DNA of 64,000 nucleotides from Microbacterium sp. AB. Its GTDB lineage: Bacteria; Actinomycetota; Actinomycetes; Actinomycetales; Microbacteriaceae. Of the stretch, positions 49,419 through 59,050 are shown in pieces. The position numbers were made by a program, and so were the translations under genes. The notes beneath the pieces are model-generated. The model searched no databases. It was given only the letters and a program-made list of their open reading frames with translations, and was not told the DNA's origin. How positions within the stretch are numbered: position 1 is the first letter of the stretch; each line of letters begins with the position of its first letter. Where the stretch lies: contig NZ_CP118157.1 in assembly GCF_032878875.1 (NCBI RefSeq), positions 868,001-932,000 of the forward strand, given 5' to 3'.

Positions 49419-51317
49419 ATGCAATTCCACCACCACGGCTATGTGTCCGGCGACCCACGCCTCCAGCCCGCGGCGGGTGTCGGGCTCGACCGCCCCGACG
49501 AGCTCCCCGACGAGGTCGACGTGCTCATCGTCGGGTCGGGCCCCGCGGGGATGATCGCGGCGGCTCAGCTAGCGCAGTTCCCCGGGATCACGACCCGCAT
49601 CGTCGAACGCCGGGACGGCAGGCTCGTGATCGGCCAGGCCGACGGCATCCAGGCCCGCAGCGTGGAGACCTTCCAGGCCTTCGGCTTCGCCGAGCGGATC
49701 GTCGCCGAGGCGTATCGCATCACGGAGATGGCGTTCTGGAAGCCCGACCCCGCGGAACCGGCGCGGATCGTCCGCTCCGCCGTCGCACCGGACGACGCCA
49801 CCGGGGTCAGCGAGTTCCCGCACCTCATCGTGAACCAGGCGCGCGTGCTCGACTACTTCGCCGAGACGGCGGCGAACGGGCCGGCCAGGGTGCGCCCCGA
49901 CTACGGCCTGGAGTTCGTCGGGCTGACGGTCTCGGACAGCGACGAGCGTCCCGTGACCGTCACGCTCCGGCACACCGCGGGCCCCCGAGAGGGACAGGAG
50001 CGCACCGTCCGCGCGAAGTACGTCCTCGGCGCGGACGGCGCCCACAGCCGGGTGCGCGACGCGATCGGCTGCACACCCGTCGGCGACCGGGCCAATCACG
50101 CGTGGGGCGTCATCGACGCCCTCGCCGTGACCGATTTCCCCGACATCCGCACGAAGTGCTCGATCCAGTCCGAGGCCGGCAACATCCTGCTCATCCCCCG
50201 CGAGGGCGGCCACCTCTTCCGTATGTACGTCGACCTGGGCGAGGTGGCCCCGGGCGACGACGGCGCGGTGCGACGCACCACGGTGGAGCGGATCATCGCA
50301 CGGGCCAACGACATCCTGCATCCGTACACGCTGGACGTGCGGCACGTCGCCTGGCACAGCGTGTACGAGGTCGGGCACCGTGTGACCGACCGCTTCGACG
50401 ACGTCCCGCTCGCCCAGGCCGGCACCCGCACCCCGCGCGTGTTCATCGCGGGAGACGCGTGCCACACCCACAGCGCCAAGGCGGGACAGGGCATGAACGT
50501 GTCGATGCAGGACGGCTGGAACCTCGCCTGGAAGCTCGGTCACGTGCTGGAGGGCCGCAGCCCCGAGAGCCTGCTGGCGACCTACTCGGCCGAACGCCAG
50601 GTGATCGCGCAGGACCTCATCGACTTCGACCGCGAATGGTCGACGATGATGGCGAAGCGCCCCGAGGACTTCGACAGCCCCTCGGCGCTCGAGGACTTCT
50701 ACGTGCGAACGGCGGAGTTCCCCGCCGGCTTCATGACCCGGTACGCCCCCTCCGTGCTCGTCGGCGAGACGACCCACCAGGCGCTCGCCGAGGGGTTCCC
50801 CGTCGGCAAGCGCTTCCGGTCTGCTCCCGTCGAGCGCGTCAGCGACGGCAACCCGGTCCACCTGGGCCACCAGGCGGCCGCCGACGGCAGGTGGCGCATC
50901 TACGCGTTCGCCGACGCGGCGCGCGCCGGTGAGGCCTCGGCGCTGTCGCACGTCGCGGCGTGGCTGGCGTCGTCGCCGGAGTCGCCGCTCGCCCGCACGC
51001 CGGGGGGCGCCGACGACGACGCGTGGTTCGACGTCAAGGTCGTCTACCAGCAGCCGCATCTGGATGTCGACCTGCCCCGGGTGCCCCGGGTGTTCACGCC
51101 ACGGGTGGGGCCTTTCGGCGTGCTCGACCTGAACAAGGTGTACGGGGTCGACCCCGAGCACGACATCTTCGCGCTGCGCGGCATCGACCGGGGCGGTGCC
51201 CTCGTGGTGGTCCGTCCCGACCAGTACGTCGCGCATGTGCTGCCGCTGTCGGCGACCGAGGAGCTCGCGGAGTTCTTCCGCGCGGTGGCGGGTGTTCGGG
51301 ACCCCGCCGGGGTGTGA
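49419..51317 (+). CDS. FAD-dependent aromatic hydroxylase (phenol 2-monooxygenase / 3-hydroxybenzoate 4-monooxygenase type)
   Basis: The 632-residue class A flavoprotein has VDVLIVGSGPAGMIAAAQLA (GxGxxG), IGQADGIQARSVETFQAFGF, the NAD(P)H/FAD DG motif in VLGADGAHSRVRDAIG, GDACHTHSAKAGQGMNVSMQ and a C-terminal thioredoxin-like domain, the architecture of phenol hydroxylase and MobA. MobA hydroxylates 3-hydroxybenzoate at C4. In this context 3-hydroxyphenylacetate to homoprotocatechuate is an attractive alternative, since no hpaBC hydroxylase is present in the window. Confidence 0.88.
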   Translation: MQFHHHGYVSGDPRLQPAAGVGLDRPDELPDEVDVLIVGSGPAGMIAAAQLAQFPGITTRIVERRDGRLVIGQADGIQARSVETFQAFGFAERIVAEAYRITEMAFWKPDPAEPARIVRSAVAPDDATGVSEFPHLIVNQARVLDYFAETAANGPARVRPDYGLEFVGLTVSDSDERPVTVTLRHTAGPREGQERTVRAKYVLGADGAHSRVRDAIGCTPVGDRANHAWGVIDALAVTDFPDIRTKCSIQSEAGNILLIPREGGHLFRMYVDLGEVAPGDDGAVRRTTVERIIARANDILHPYTLDVRHVAWHSVYEVGHRVTDRFDDVPLAQAGTRTPRVFIAGDACHTHSAKAGQGMNVSMQDGWNLAWKLGHVLEGRSPESLLATYSAERQVIAQDLIDFDREWSTMMAKRPEDFDSPSALEDFYVRTAEFPAGFMTRYAPSVLVGETTHQALAEGFPVGKRFRSAPVERVSDGNPVHLGHQAAADGRWRIYAFADAARAGEASALSHVAAWLASSPESPLARTPGGADDDAWFDVKVVYQQPHLDVDLPRVPRVFTPRVGPFGVLDLNKVYGVDPEHDIFALRGIDRGGALVVVRPDQYVAHVLPLSATEELAEFFRAVAGVRDPAGV

Positions 51318-51347
51318 GGCCCGCCACCGCGACAGCCGATGCCGTGC

Positions 51348-52058
51348 TCAGGCGCCGTACGCGCGGCTCACGTCGCCGACGGCACGCGTGAGCCGCGCCG
51401 CGATCTCCTCCTCGGGGAGGGGAAGGGAGACGTGGATGACGGCGATGGACGCGGGAGGCTGGTTCGGCAGCGTCAGCGGTACGGCGACCGATCTCAGGGA
51501 CGCCACGACCTCGTCGTGGCTGACGGCGTAGCCGCGCGCCCGGCTCGCGGCGAGCTCCTCGCGCATCGCGCCGGGCATCCCCGCCGGCCAGGCCTCGCCC
51601 GGCAGGGCGAGCAGGATCGCCTTGCCGGGGGCGCCCTGGGTGACGGGATGACGGTGGCCGGGACGGTAGGAGACGACGGCCGCGGTGCGGCGCGGTGCGG
51701 CGCTGGCCAGGGTGACCGCCTCGTCGTCGAGCAGCACGGCGAGGAGGCACGTCATCCCCAGCTCGTTCGCGACCGCGTCGAGCTCGGGACGCGCCGCCTG
51801 CTGCAGATCGCGCGCCACTCCCGCCGCGAGCGCCGCGAGTCCGGCGCCGAGGCCGAGGCGTCCGGCGTCGTCGCGGGAGACGAGCCCGTGGCCCTCGAGC
51901 GTGCGGAGCATCCGGTAGGCGATCGACCGGTGCACCCCCAGTGCGGTCGCGAGCTCGTCGATCGAGAGGCGGCGCTCGGCCGCGGCGAGGATCTCGAGCA
52001 GCCGGATGCCGCGGCTCAGGGTCTGGGACGGCGCCGGTGCGCTCCGTTCAGCTGGCAT
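51348..52058 (-). CDS. IclR-family regulator
   Basis: The 236-residue protein has an HTH at residues 12-65 (TLSRGIRLLEILAAAERRLS, then LATALGVHRSIAYRMLRTLE) and an effector domain (AAVVSYRPGHRHPVTQGAPG, the KAILLALPGE loop). ATG 52058 (MPAERSAPAPSQ) is the natural start; upstream in-frame ATGs fall inside the divergent AraC gene. It may control the transporter-hydroxylase genes (related GATAGT motif in both promoters) or the divergent oxidative cluster. Confidence 0.88.
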   Translation of the reverse strand: MPAERSAPAPSQTLSRGIRLLEILAAAERRLSIDELATALGVHRSIAYRMLRTLEGHGLVSRDDAGRLGLGAGLAALAAGVARDLQQAARPELDAVANELGMTCLLAVLLDDEAVTLASAAPRRTAAVVSYRPGHRHPVTQGAPGKAILLALPGEAWPAGMPGAMREELAASRARGYAVSHDEVVASLRSVAVPLTLPNQPPASIAVIHVSLPLPEEEIAARLTRAVGDVSRAYGA

Positions 52059-52287
52059 CGTCAACCGTGTTCCTCCAGGAGTGGGCGGTGTCCGTGTCGT
52101 CGTCGCCTCGTCGCACGGCCCGCCTGCTCGATAGTATGACGCCCCGCCCCTCCGTGCCCGCACCCGCGCGGCGATGGTGGGACCGCGCACGATCCTCGTC
52201 GCTGCGTGCACGGGGCCGGCGCCGCGTCCCCTGCGGTGGCAGAGTCGTGCACACCCTGACGGCACAGCCTCGACGAGGAGGTCGACG

Positions 52288-53250
52288 ATGATCATCGTGC
52301 CCCCGGACCCGATCTCGGTCGTGGTCGCCCCCGGCCGCCGGAGCGCCCTGTCGCGGTGGCGCTCCGCCGTCGACGACCTCTTCCCGCCCCTGCGCGTCGT
52401 GACGGAGGCGCGGGATTTCGGCGGCGCCATCCGGTCGGCGGGAGCGCCCGGTCTGCAGCTGACCGACATCTCGGCGAGTCCGCACGTTGTGGTGCGCGAC
52501 TGCGACGGTCGGAGCGCGGGCCCCGACGGCTTCTACAAGCTGAGCCTGCAGCTCGCGGGTGAGGGCAGGATGCGGCAAGGGGGTCGCGAACTCGCGCTGC
52601 GACCCGGATCGATCGCGATGTACGACACGGCACGGTCCTACGAGCTGTCGTTCGACACGGACTGCCGTCTCCTGGTGGCGATGTTCCCCCGGTCGGCACT
52701 CGCCCTGCCCGCCGGGGTCGCGAACGAGCTGGCCGCCGTCCCGCTGCAGGAGACGGAGGGCGTGGGTGACGTCTTCGCCGCGTATGCGCGGAGCATGAAC
52801 GACAACCTGGCCCTGCTGGCCGGAGCGGCGGGGCGGCGGACGGCACAGATATTCCTCGACCTGGCGGCGGTGTTCCTCGGCGAGCAGCTCTCCGCTGGCC
52901 TCGCCGGTGACGACGCCGGGCGGACGGCGCTGCTGATGCGCATCCTGCGTCACATCGACGACCACATCTCCGACCCGGACCTCGACCCCACGGGTATCGC
53001 CGCCGCCCACTTCATCTCCACGCGGCAGCTCTACAACGTGTTCGCACCGACGGGCGAGACCGTCGCGCAGTGGATCCGCCGCCGGCGGCTCGCCGGTGCG
53101 CGCGACGACCTCGTCCAGCCGTCGCAGCGGGACGCCACCGTCACCGAGATCGCCCGCCGCTGGGGCTTCGCCGACAGCGCGTACTTCGGGCGCGTGTTCC
53201 GGGAGACGTACGGCACGACCCCGGGACGCTGGCGGGCCGAGGCGCGCTGA
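52288..53250 (+). CDS. AraC-family regulator with cupin-like AraC ligand domain
   Basis: In this 320-residue protein, residues 20-180 form an AraC-binding-like sensor domain (KLSLQLAGEGRMRQGGRELA, PGSIAMYDTARSYELSFDTD). Residues 215-315 form two HTHs (IAAAHFISTRQLYNVFAPTG, then ARRWGFADSAYFGRVFRETY). The second paralogue, at 59051-59998, has the same order and the same motifs (YDTSRPYTLEFGED). The two bracket the four-gene oxidative cluster. ATG 52288 follows GAGGAGG. Confidence 0.9.
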   Translation: MIIVPPDPISVVVAPGRRSALSRWRSAVDDLFPPLRVVTEARDFGGAIRSAGAPGLQLTDISASPHVVVRDCDGRSAGPDGFYKLSLQLAGEGRMRQGGRELALRPGSIAMYDTARSYELSFDTDCRLLVAMFPRSALALPAGVANELAAVPLQETEGVGDVFAAYARSMNDNLALLAGAAGRRTAQIFLDLAAVFLGEQLSAGLAGDDAGRTALLMRILRHIDDHISDPDLDPTGIAAAHFISTRQLYNVFAPTGETVAQWIRRRRLAGARDDLVQPSQRDATVTEIARRWGFADSAYFGRVFRETYGTTPGRWRAEAR

Positions 53251-53379
53251 GGCGCTGCACGGGATTCGCACTGCTCTGCGCGGAACTCCGGTCACACGGA
53301 CGCCGCGGTCGAGGATGCTGTCGGGACGGGCGCGTTCTGCCACGACGACGTGGCGGCCCGATTCGGGAAGGACCGAGAC

Positions 53380-54279
53380 ATGAGCGCACAGGAGCTCGCA
53401 CAGCTGCGCGGCGTACTGGCACAGGGCGGCGTGGACTTCACGGCAGAGCCCACGGTGGAACGCGTCAACTTCGACGGCCTGCTGGCCTCGTTCCCCCAGG
53501 ACGAGAGCCTCGTCACCACCCGCCGCTCCGTCGGCGGCGTCAGCGGCCTCTGGGCAGACGGCGAGGGACCGGGAGTGCTGCTCTACCTGCACGGCGGCGG
53601 GTACACCCTGGGCTCCGCCGGCGGATACGGGCAGCTCGCGGCATCCCTCGCCCGCGCCGCAGGCGTCGCCCTCTTCTCGGCCGACTACCGCCTCGCTCCC
53701 GAGCATCCGCACCCGGCGGCCCTCGAGGACGCTCTCGCCGCATACCGCGGCGTGCTCGACTCGGGAGTCCGGGCGTCGGACGTCGTCGTGGCGGGCGACT
53801 CCGCCGGCGGGGGCCTGACGATCGCGCTGCTCGTCGCCATCCGCGATGCCGGGCTGGACGCCCCGGCCGCCGCCGTCGTGCTCTCGCCATGGGTCGACCT
53901 GAGCCTTTCCGGCCCGACGGTCGCCTCCAAGGCCGCCGCCGACCCGAGCCTCGACGAGAAGGGGCTGTCGAACGCGGCGCGCCACTACCTCGCCGGCGCG
54001 GACCCGGAGACGCCGACGGCGTCGCCGCTGTTCGCCGATCTGACCGGACTTCCGCCGCTGCTGATCGAGGTCGGCGAGGCCGAGATCCTCCTGTCCGACG
54101 CCACGCGTCTCGCCGCCGCGGCGGGGGAGGCCGGCGTCGACGTGCGCCTGCACGTCTGGCCCGGCATGGTGCACGACTGGGCGGTCTTCGCGTTCATGCT
54201 CGGCGAGGGCCGCGAGCTGATCGCCGAGGTCGGCGGGTTCGTCCGCACCCGCGTGAGCCAGGAGGTGCAGGCGCGATGA
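53380..54279 (+). CDS. Alpha/beta hydrolase, hormone-sensitive-lipase family
   Basis: The 299-residue carboxylesterase has oxyanion HGGG at 71-74, nucleophile elbow GDSAGG (Ser141), and the His of GMVHDWAVFAFM near the end; the Asp is likely in LLIEVGEAEILLSDA. HSL enzymes cleave short acyl esters and lactones. The stop overlaps the Baeyer-Villiger monooxygenase start (ATGA), so hydrolysis of the ester or lactone that enzyme forms is the natural role. ATG 53380 follows GGAAGGA. Confidence 0.92.
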   Translation: MSAQELAQLRGVLAQGGVDFTAEPTVERVNFDGLLASFPQDESLVTTRRSVGGVSGLWADGEGPGVLLYLHGGGYTLGSAGGYGQLAASLARAAGVALFSADYRLAPEHPHPAALEDALAAYRGVLDSGVRASDVVVAGDSAGGGLTIALLVAIRDAGLDAPAAAVVLSPWVDLSLSGPTVASKAAADPSLDEKGLSNAARHYLAGADPETPTASPLFADLTGLPPLLIEVGEAEILLSDATRLAAAAGEAGVDVRLHVWPGMVHDWAVFAFMLGEGRELIAEVGGFVRTRVSQEVQAR

Positions 54280-55901
54280 GCGCGGCTCGGGAGGGCACGA
54301 GGACCGATGTGCTGGTGGTCGGCGCGGGCTTCGCGGGGCTCGCGGCCCTGGCGATGCTGCACCGCGAGGGGTTCGACGTCGTCGGCGTCGAACGCGAGCA
54401 CGAGGTGGGCGGCACCTGGTACGTCAACCGCTACCCGGGGCTGCGATGCGACGTCGAGAGCATGCACTACTCGTACTCGTGGGACGACGACCTCCAGCAG
54501 GAGTGGACGTGGAGCGAACGGTACGCGTCGCAGCCCGAGATCCTCTCGTATGCGCGTCACGTGGTCGACCGCTTCGACCTGCGCCGCGACATCCGCTTCG
54601 ACACCGCGGTGACGGCGCTGCGCTTCGACCCCGTGCACGACCGCTGGGCGGCGACGCTGTCGGACGGCTCGACCGTCGACGCGCAGTGGGTCGTACTCGC
54701 CACGGGAGCTCTCTCGACGCCCAAGCCGATCGACATCCCCGGCGCGGAGGAGTTCCGCGGCGAGGTCCTCCACACCGCCGAATGGCCGCACGAGCCGGTG
54801 TCGTTCGCCGGGAAGCGCGTGGCGGTGATCGGCACCGGGTCCTCCGGCATCCAGGTGGCGACCGAGATCGCCAAGGACGCCGAGCATCTGTACGTGCTGC
54901 AGCGGACCCCGAGCTACAGCATGCCGGCCCGCAACCGGCCGCTCACCCCCGACGAGGTGGCGCGGTGGAAGGCCCGCTATCCGGACATCCGCGAGGCCGG
55001 GCGGCACTCGCTCGACGGCCTTGCGTCTCCGATGACGGGCAAGAACGCGTTCGAGGTCGACGAGCACGAGCGCCGCGCCCGCTACGAGGAGATCTACCGG
55101 GCCGGCCTGCCGTTCGCCTTCTTCGGCGTCTTCGACGACGTCCTCGTCGACGACGACGCCAACCGCTCGGTGGAGGAGTTCCTGGCGGAGAAGATCCGCG
55201 AGCGCGTGGACGACCCGGCGCTGGCCGAGAAGCTCATCCCCTCCGGCGCCCCCTTCGGCACCCGCAGGTCCTGCCTCGACAGCGGCTACTACGAGATCTT
55301 CAACCAGCGCAACGTGACGCTCGTCGCGCTGCGCGAGAGCCCCATCGTGTCGATCACCCCGCGCGGCATCGACACGACCAGGGAGTCGCTCACGGTCGAC
55401 GCGATCGTCTACGCCACGGGGTACGACGCCTTCACCGGCACCCCCACCGCGATCGACATCGTCGGCGCGGAGGGCGCCACCCTCGCCGAGACGTGGGCGG
55501 ACGGGGCGCGCAGCTATCTCGGGCTCATGGTGGCGGGCTTTCCCAACCTCTTCCTCGTCACGGGGCCGCAGAGCCCCTCGGTGCTCAGCAACGTGATCGT
55601 CTCGATCGAGCAGCACGTCGAGTGGATCACGCGGGCGCTCGCCGATGCGCGCCGCGACGGTGTGGTGCGCATGGAGGCGACCCGCGACGCGGAGCAGGAA
55701 TGGGTCGACCATACGCGCGCGGTCGCCGAGAGCACCGTCTACCGTGACGCCTCGTCGTGGTACGTCGGCGCCAACGTCGCCGGCAAGCCCCGGGTCGTGC
55801 TCCCCTACGTGGGCGGGGTCGGCGGCTTCCGGGAGCGGTGCGAGGAGGTCGCCGCCGACGGGTATCGCGGATTCGCGCGTCGCGTGCGGGAGCTCGCGTG
55901 A
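54276..55901 (+). CDS. Baeyer-Villiger monooxygenase (flavin-containing, cyclohexanone-monooxygenase type)
   Basis: The 541-residue protein has FAD motif VVGAGFAGLAAL (about 15-26) and NADPH motif IGTGSSGIQVATEI. Between them lies the BVMO fingerprint FxGxxxHxxxWP as FRGEVLHTAEWP, together with GGTWYVNRYPGLRCDVES. Using O2 and NADPH it inserts oxygen next to a carbonyl, turning a ketone into an ester or lactone. Coupled to the esterase upstream; an aldehyde dehydrogenase follows after 138 bp. The natural ketone is unknown. Confidence 0.93.
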   Translation: MSAAREGTRTDVLVVGAGFAGLAALAMLHREGFDVVGVEREHEVGGTWYVNRYPGLRCDVESMHYSYSWDDDLQQEWTWSERYASQPEILSYARHVVDRFDLRRDIRFDTAVTALRFDPVHDRWAATLSDGSTVDAQWVVLATGALSTPKPIDIPGAEEFRGEVLHTAEWPHEPVSFAGKRVAVIGTGSSGIQVATEIAKDAEHLYVLQRTPSYSMPARNRPLTPDEVARWKARYPDIREAGRHSLDGLASPMTGKNAFEVDEHERRARYEEIYRAGLPFAFFGVFDDVLVDDDANRSVEEFLAEKIRERVDDPALAEKLIPSGAPFGTRRSCLDSGYYEIFNQRNVTLVALRESPIVSITPRGIDTTRESLTVDAIVYATGYDAFTGTPTAIDIVGAEGATLAETWADGARSYLGLMVAGFPNLFLVTGPQSPSVLSNVIVSIEQHVEWITRALADARRDGVVRMEATRDAEQEWVDHTRAVAESTVYRDASSWYVGANVAGKPRVVLPYVGGVGGFRERCEEVAADGYRGFARRVRELA

Positions 55902-56039
55902 ACGCCTCGGCGGCATGCGCGCGGCGGCACACGGAATGTGCGCTGTACGACAACCGCCGCGGCCGCCGGCCTGGCGAGAATCGGAGGACGGGGGATCGGC
56001 GACGGCCGCCGTCCCCCAGGGACGAAGAAGGAGACATCG

Positions 56040-57467
56040 ATGTCTGACATCACCCGGACACGCGACGAGACCGCGCTCGTGGCGCGTGTGCAGGCCGCCG
56101 ACGGCGAGGGCCGCGACATCCACGACGCCGCCACCGGCGCGGTCATCGGGCAGGCGCCCGTGCATACCGTCGCCGACCTCGACGACGCGATCGCCCGGGC
56201 GAAGGCCGCCCAGCCGGCGTGGGAGGGGCTCGGCCATGGGAAGCGCGCCGAGCTGCTGCTCGCCGCCGCCGACGCGATCGAGGCGAACGCCGAGCCGCTC
56301 GCGCGCCTGCTCTCCCGTGAGCAGGGCAAGCCCCTCAGCGGGCCGAACGCCCGGTTCGAGGTGGGCGCGTGCGCCACCTGGCTGCGGGATGCGGCGACCA
56401 CACCGCTGGAGCCGCAGGTGCTCGTCGACGACGAGAGCGGGTATGCGGAGCTCAGCTATCGCGCCGTGGGCGTCGTCGGCGCCATCGGGCCGTGGAACTG
56501 GCCGCTCATGATCTCGATCTGGCAGATCGCCCCGGCGCTGCGGATGGGCGACACCGTCGTCGCGAAGCCGAGCGAGTACACGCCCTTGAGCGTGCTCGCG
56601 CTCGTCGACATCCTCAACGAGGTGCTGCCGCCCGACGTGCTCATCGCCGTCTCGGGCGGTCGGGACGTCGGCGCCCGGCTCGCGTCGCACCCCGACATCG
56701 ACAAGGTGATGTTCACCGGGTCCACCGCGACGGGTCGCAGGATCATCGAGGGCTCGGCGGGCAACCTCGCCAGGCTCACGCTCGAGCTCGGCGGCAACGA
56801 CGCGGGGATCGTGCTCCCCGACGCCGATCCCGCGGCGATCGCGGAGGGCCTGTTCTGGGGTGCGTTCATCAACACCGGCCAGACCTGCGCCGCGCTCAAG
56901 CGCCTCTACGTGCACGACTCCCTCTACGACGAGGTCGTCGCCGCGCTCGCGGACCTGGCCCGCGCGACGCCGATGGGCGTCGGCCTCGACGAGGGGAACG
57001 TGCTCGGACCGCTGCAGAACCGGCAGCAGTTCGACATCGTGAAGCGCCTCGTCGACGACGCCGCCTCGCGCGGCGCCCGGATCGTCACCGGCGGCACGCC
57101 GGCCACCGAGCTCGGCGAGCTGTTCTTCCCCGTCACGATCGTCGCCGACGTCGAGGACGGCGTGCCGCTCGTCGACGAGGAGCAGTTCGGCCCGGCCCTG
57201 CCCGTCATCCGCTACACCGACGTCGAGGACGCCATCGCGAGCGCGAACCGGCTGGAGGCGGGGCTCGGCGCATCCGTGTGGTCGACCGACCGCGCCGCGG
57301 CCCGGGAGGTCGCCGCCCGGCTGCAGGCCGGCACCGTGTGGATCAACGGTCACGGGGGCCTGCACCCCAAGGTGCCCTTCGGCGGCGTGAAGGGGTCGGG
57401 CTACGGCCTCGAGTTCGGCGTCGAGGGTCTGAAGTCCGTCGCCGTGCCGCAGGTCATCAGCGGCTGA
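56040..57467 (+). CDS. Aldehyde dehydrogenase
   Basis: The 475-residue NAD(P)-dependent enzyme has VVGAIGPWNWPLMISIWQIA, Glu in LTLELGGNDAGIVLP, catalytic Cys in FINTGQTCAALKRL and PFGGVKGSGYGLEFGVEGL at the end. It would oxidise aldehydes made from the omega-hydroxy acid or alcohol products of the BVMO-hydrolase steps. ATG 56040 follows AAGAAGGAG. The 138 bp before it show no clear promoter; the GMC oxidoreductase starts 21 bp after its stop. Confidence 0.94.
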   Translation: MSDITRTRDETALVARVQAADGEGRDIHDAATGAVIGQAPVHTVADLDDAIARAKAAQPAWEGLGHGKRAELLLAAADAIEANAEPLARLLSREQGKPLSGPNARFEVGACATWLRDAATTPLEPQVLVDDESGYAELSYRAVGVVGAIGPWNWPLMISIWQIAPALRMGDTVVAKPSEYTPLSVLALVDILNEVLPPDVLIAVSGGRDVGARLASHPDIDKVMFTGSTATGRRIIEGSAGNLARLTLELGGNDAGIVLPDADPAAIAEGLFWGAFINTGQTCAALKRLYVHDSLYDEVVAALADLARATPMGVGLDEGNVLGPLQNRQQFDIVKRLVDDAASRGARIVTGGTPATELGELFFPVTIVADVEDGVPLVDEEQFGPALPVIRYTDVEDAIASANRLEAGLGASVWSTDRAAAREVAARLQAGTVWINGHGGLHPKVPFGGVKGSGYGLEFGVEGLKSVAVPQVISG

Positions 57468-57488
57468 GAACAGGAAGAGGAACATCAC

Positions 57489-59048
57489 ATGACGAAGAGG
57501 TCAGCCATCGTCGTCGGCGCCGGCACCGCCGGGTCGATCGTCGCCCGCCGGCTCGTCGACGCCGGGCTCGAGGTCACGCTGCTCGAGGCGGGCGGGCAGG
57601 ACACCAGCCCCGCCATCCATGATCCCTCCCGCCTCGTGGAGCTGTGGCACACCGAGAACGACTGGGACCACCACACCGTGCCGCAGGAGCACGCGGGCGG
57701 GCGCCGGCTGCACCTGCCGCGCGGGAAGGTGCTCGGCGGCAGTCACGCGCTCAACGCCATGATCTGGGTGCGCGGTGCCGCGGCCGACTATGACCACTGG
57801 GCGGCTCTCGGCAACGAGGGCTGGTCGTGGGATGACGTGCTCCCCGTGTACAAGGCGATCGAGGACTACTCCGGTGGCCCCTCCGAGCTGCGCGGGGCGG
57901 GAGGCCCTCTTCCGGTCGACGGCGACTACGCGCTCGCGCCGATCCAGGCGTCGATCATCGAGGCCGCCGTGCAGGAGGGGCTCGAGCGCAATCCCGACTA
58001 CAACGGCGACCACCTCGACGGCGTCGCGCCGCAGCAGGTGACGATCGCCGACGGGCGGCGCGTGAACACGTGGATGGTCTATCTCAAGCCCGTACAGGAT
58101 CAGGTCGCGATCGAGACCGGATGCCACGTGCACTCCGTGATCGTGGAGGAAGGCCGCGCGGTGGGCGTGCGATACCGCCAGGGGGGCGTGGACCGGGAGC
58201 TCCGCGCCGACGAGGTCGTGCTGAGCGCCGGCGCGCTCGACAGCCCGGCGATCCTGCTGCGGTCCGGCGTGGGGCCGAGGACGCTGCTGGAGGAGCTCGG
58301 CATCGACGTCGTTCGCGACGCGCCCGGGGTGGGGGAGAACCTCCATGACCACCTCCTCTCGCCGGTCGTCTTCACCACGACGCGCAAGCGGGTGGGGCCG
58401 CCGGCCTCGGGGTCCTCCGCGACGCAGTCGCACTGGTTCTGGAAGAGCGATCCGTCCCTCGAGGTCCCCGACACGCAGCCGCTCAACTTCTCGGTGCCGA
58501 TGTACGGCGAGGACCTCGATCCCACCGCGGACGACGGCTTCTCGCTCATGGCGGGGATCGTCACGCCCCGCAGCCGCGGTCGCATCCGGATCACGGGGGC
58601 CTCGCTAGAGGACCCCCTCGAGATCGATCTCGCGGCGCTCGAGCACCCCGACGACGTGCGTTCGCTCGTCGCCTCGGTGCGCCAGTGCCGCTCGGTCGGC
58701 CGTCGCCCCGCGCTCGTGGAGGAGTGGGGTGCGGTCGAGCTCTACCCCGGTCCCGACGTCGGCGACGACGAGCTCGAGGACTACGTCCGCCGCACCGCCA
58801 TCACCTACCACCACCAGGTCGGCACGTGCCGGATGGGCGTGGACGAGGAGGCGGTCGTCGATCCGCGCCTGCGCGTCGTCGGCGTCGCGGGTCTCCGGGT
58901 GATCGACGCGTCGATCATGCCGCGCGTGACGACGGGCAACACCAACGCCCCCGCGGCCCTCATCGGAGAGCTGGGCTCGCGGTTCCTGCTCGAGGACGCC
59001 GGCGTGCCCGTACCGGCCGGGGCGCTGGCGGAACCGGTCGAGGCCTGA
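57489..59048 (+). CDS. GMC-family FAD alcohol oxidoreductase (choline dehydrogenase type)
   Basis: The 519-residue protein has an N-terminal FAD motif IVVGAGTAGSIVARRLVDAG, GMC signature 1 LPRGKVLGGSHALNAMIWVR, signature 2 GALDSPAILLRSGVG, and the C-terminal active region TYHHQVGTCRMG with DASIMPRVTTGNTNAPAALI. It oxidises an alcohol to an aldehyde or ketone, plausibly feeding the BVMO (ketone) or the aldehyde dehydrogenase. Its stop is 2 bp from the convergent AraC gene's stop. Confidence 0.93.
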   Translation: MTKRSAIVVGAGTAGSIVARRLVDAGLEVTLLEAGGQDTSPAIHDPSRLVELWHTENDWDHHTVPQEHAGGRRLHLPRGKVLGGSHALNAMIWVRGAAADYDHWAALGNEGWSWDDVLPVYKAIEDYSGGPSELRGAGGPLPVDGDYALAPIQASIIEAAVQEGLERNPDYNGDHLDGVAPQQVTIADGRRVNTWMVYLKPVQDQVAIETGCHVHSVIVEEGRAVGVRYRQGGVDRELRADEVVLSAGALDSPAILLRSGVGPRTLLEELGIDVVRDAPGVGENLHDHLLSPVVFTTTRKRVGPPASGSSATQSHWFWKSDPSLEVPDTQPLNFSVPMYGEDLDPTADDGFSLMAGIVTPRSRGRIRITGASLEDPLEIDLAALEHPDDVRSLVASVRQCRSVGRRPALVEEWGAVELYPGPDVGDDELEDYVRRTAITYHHQVGTCRMGVDEEAVVDPRLRVVGVAGLRVIDASIMPRVTTGNTNAPAALIGELGSRFLLEDAGVPVPAGALAEPVEA

Positions 59049-59050
59049 GC

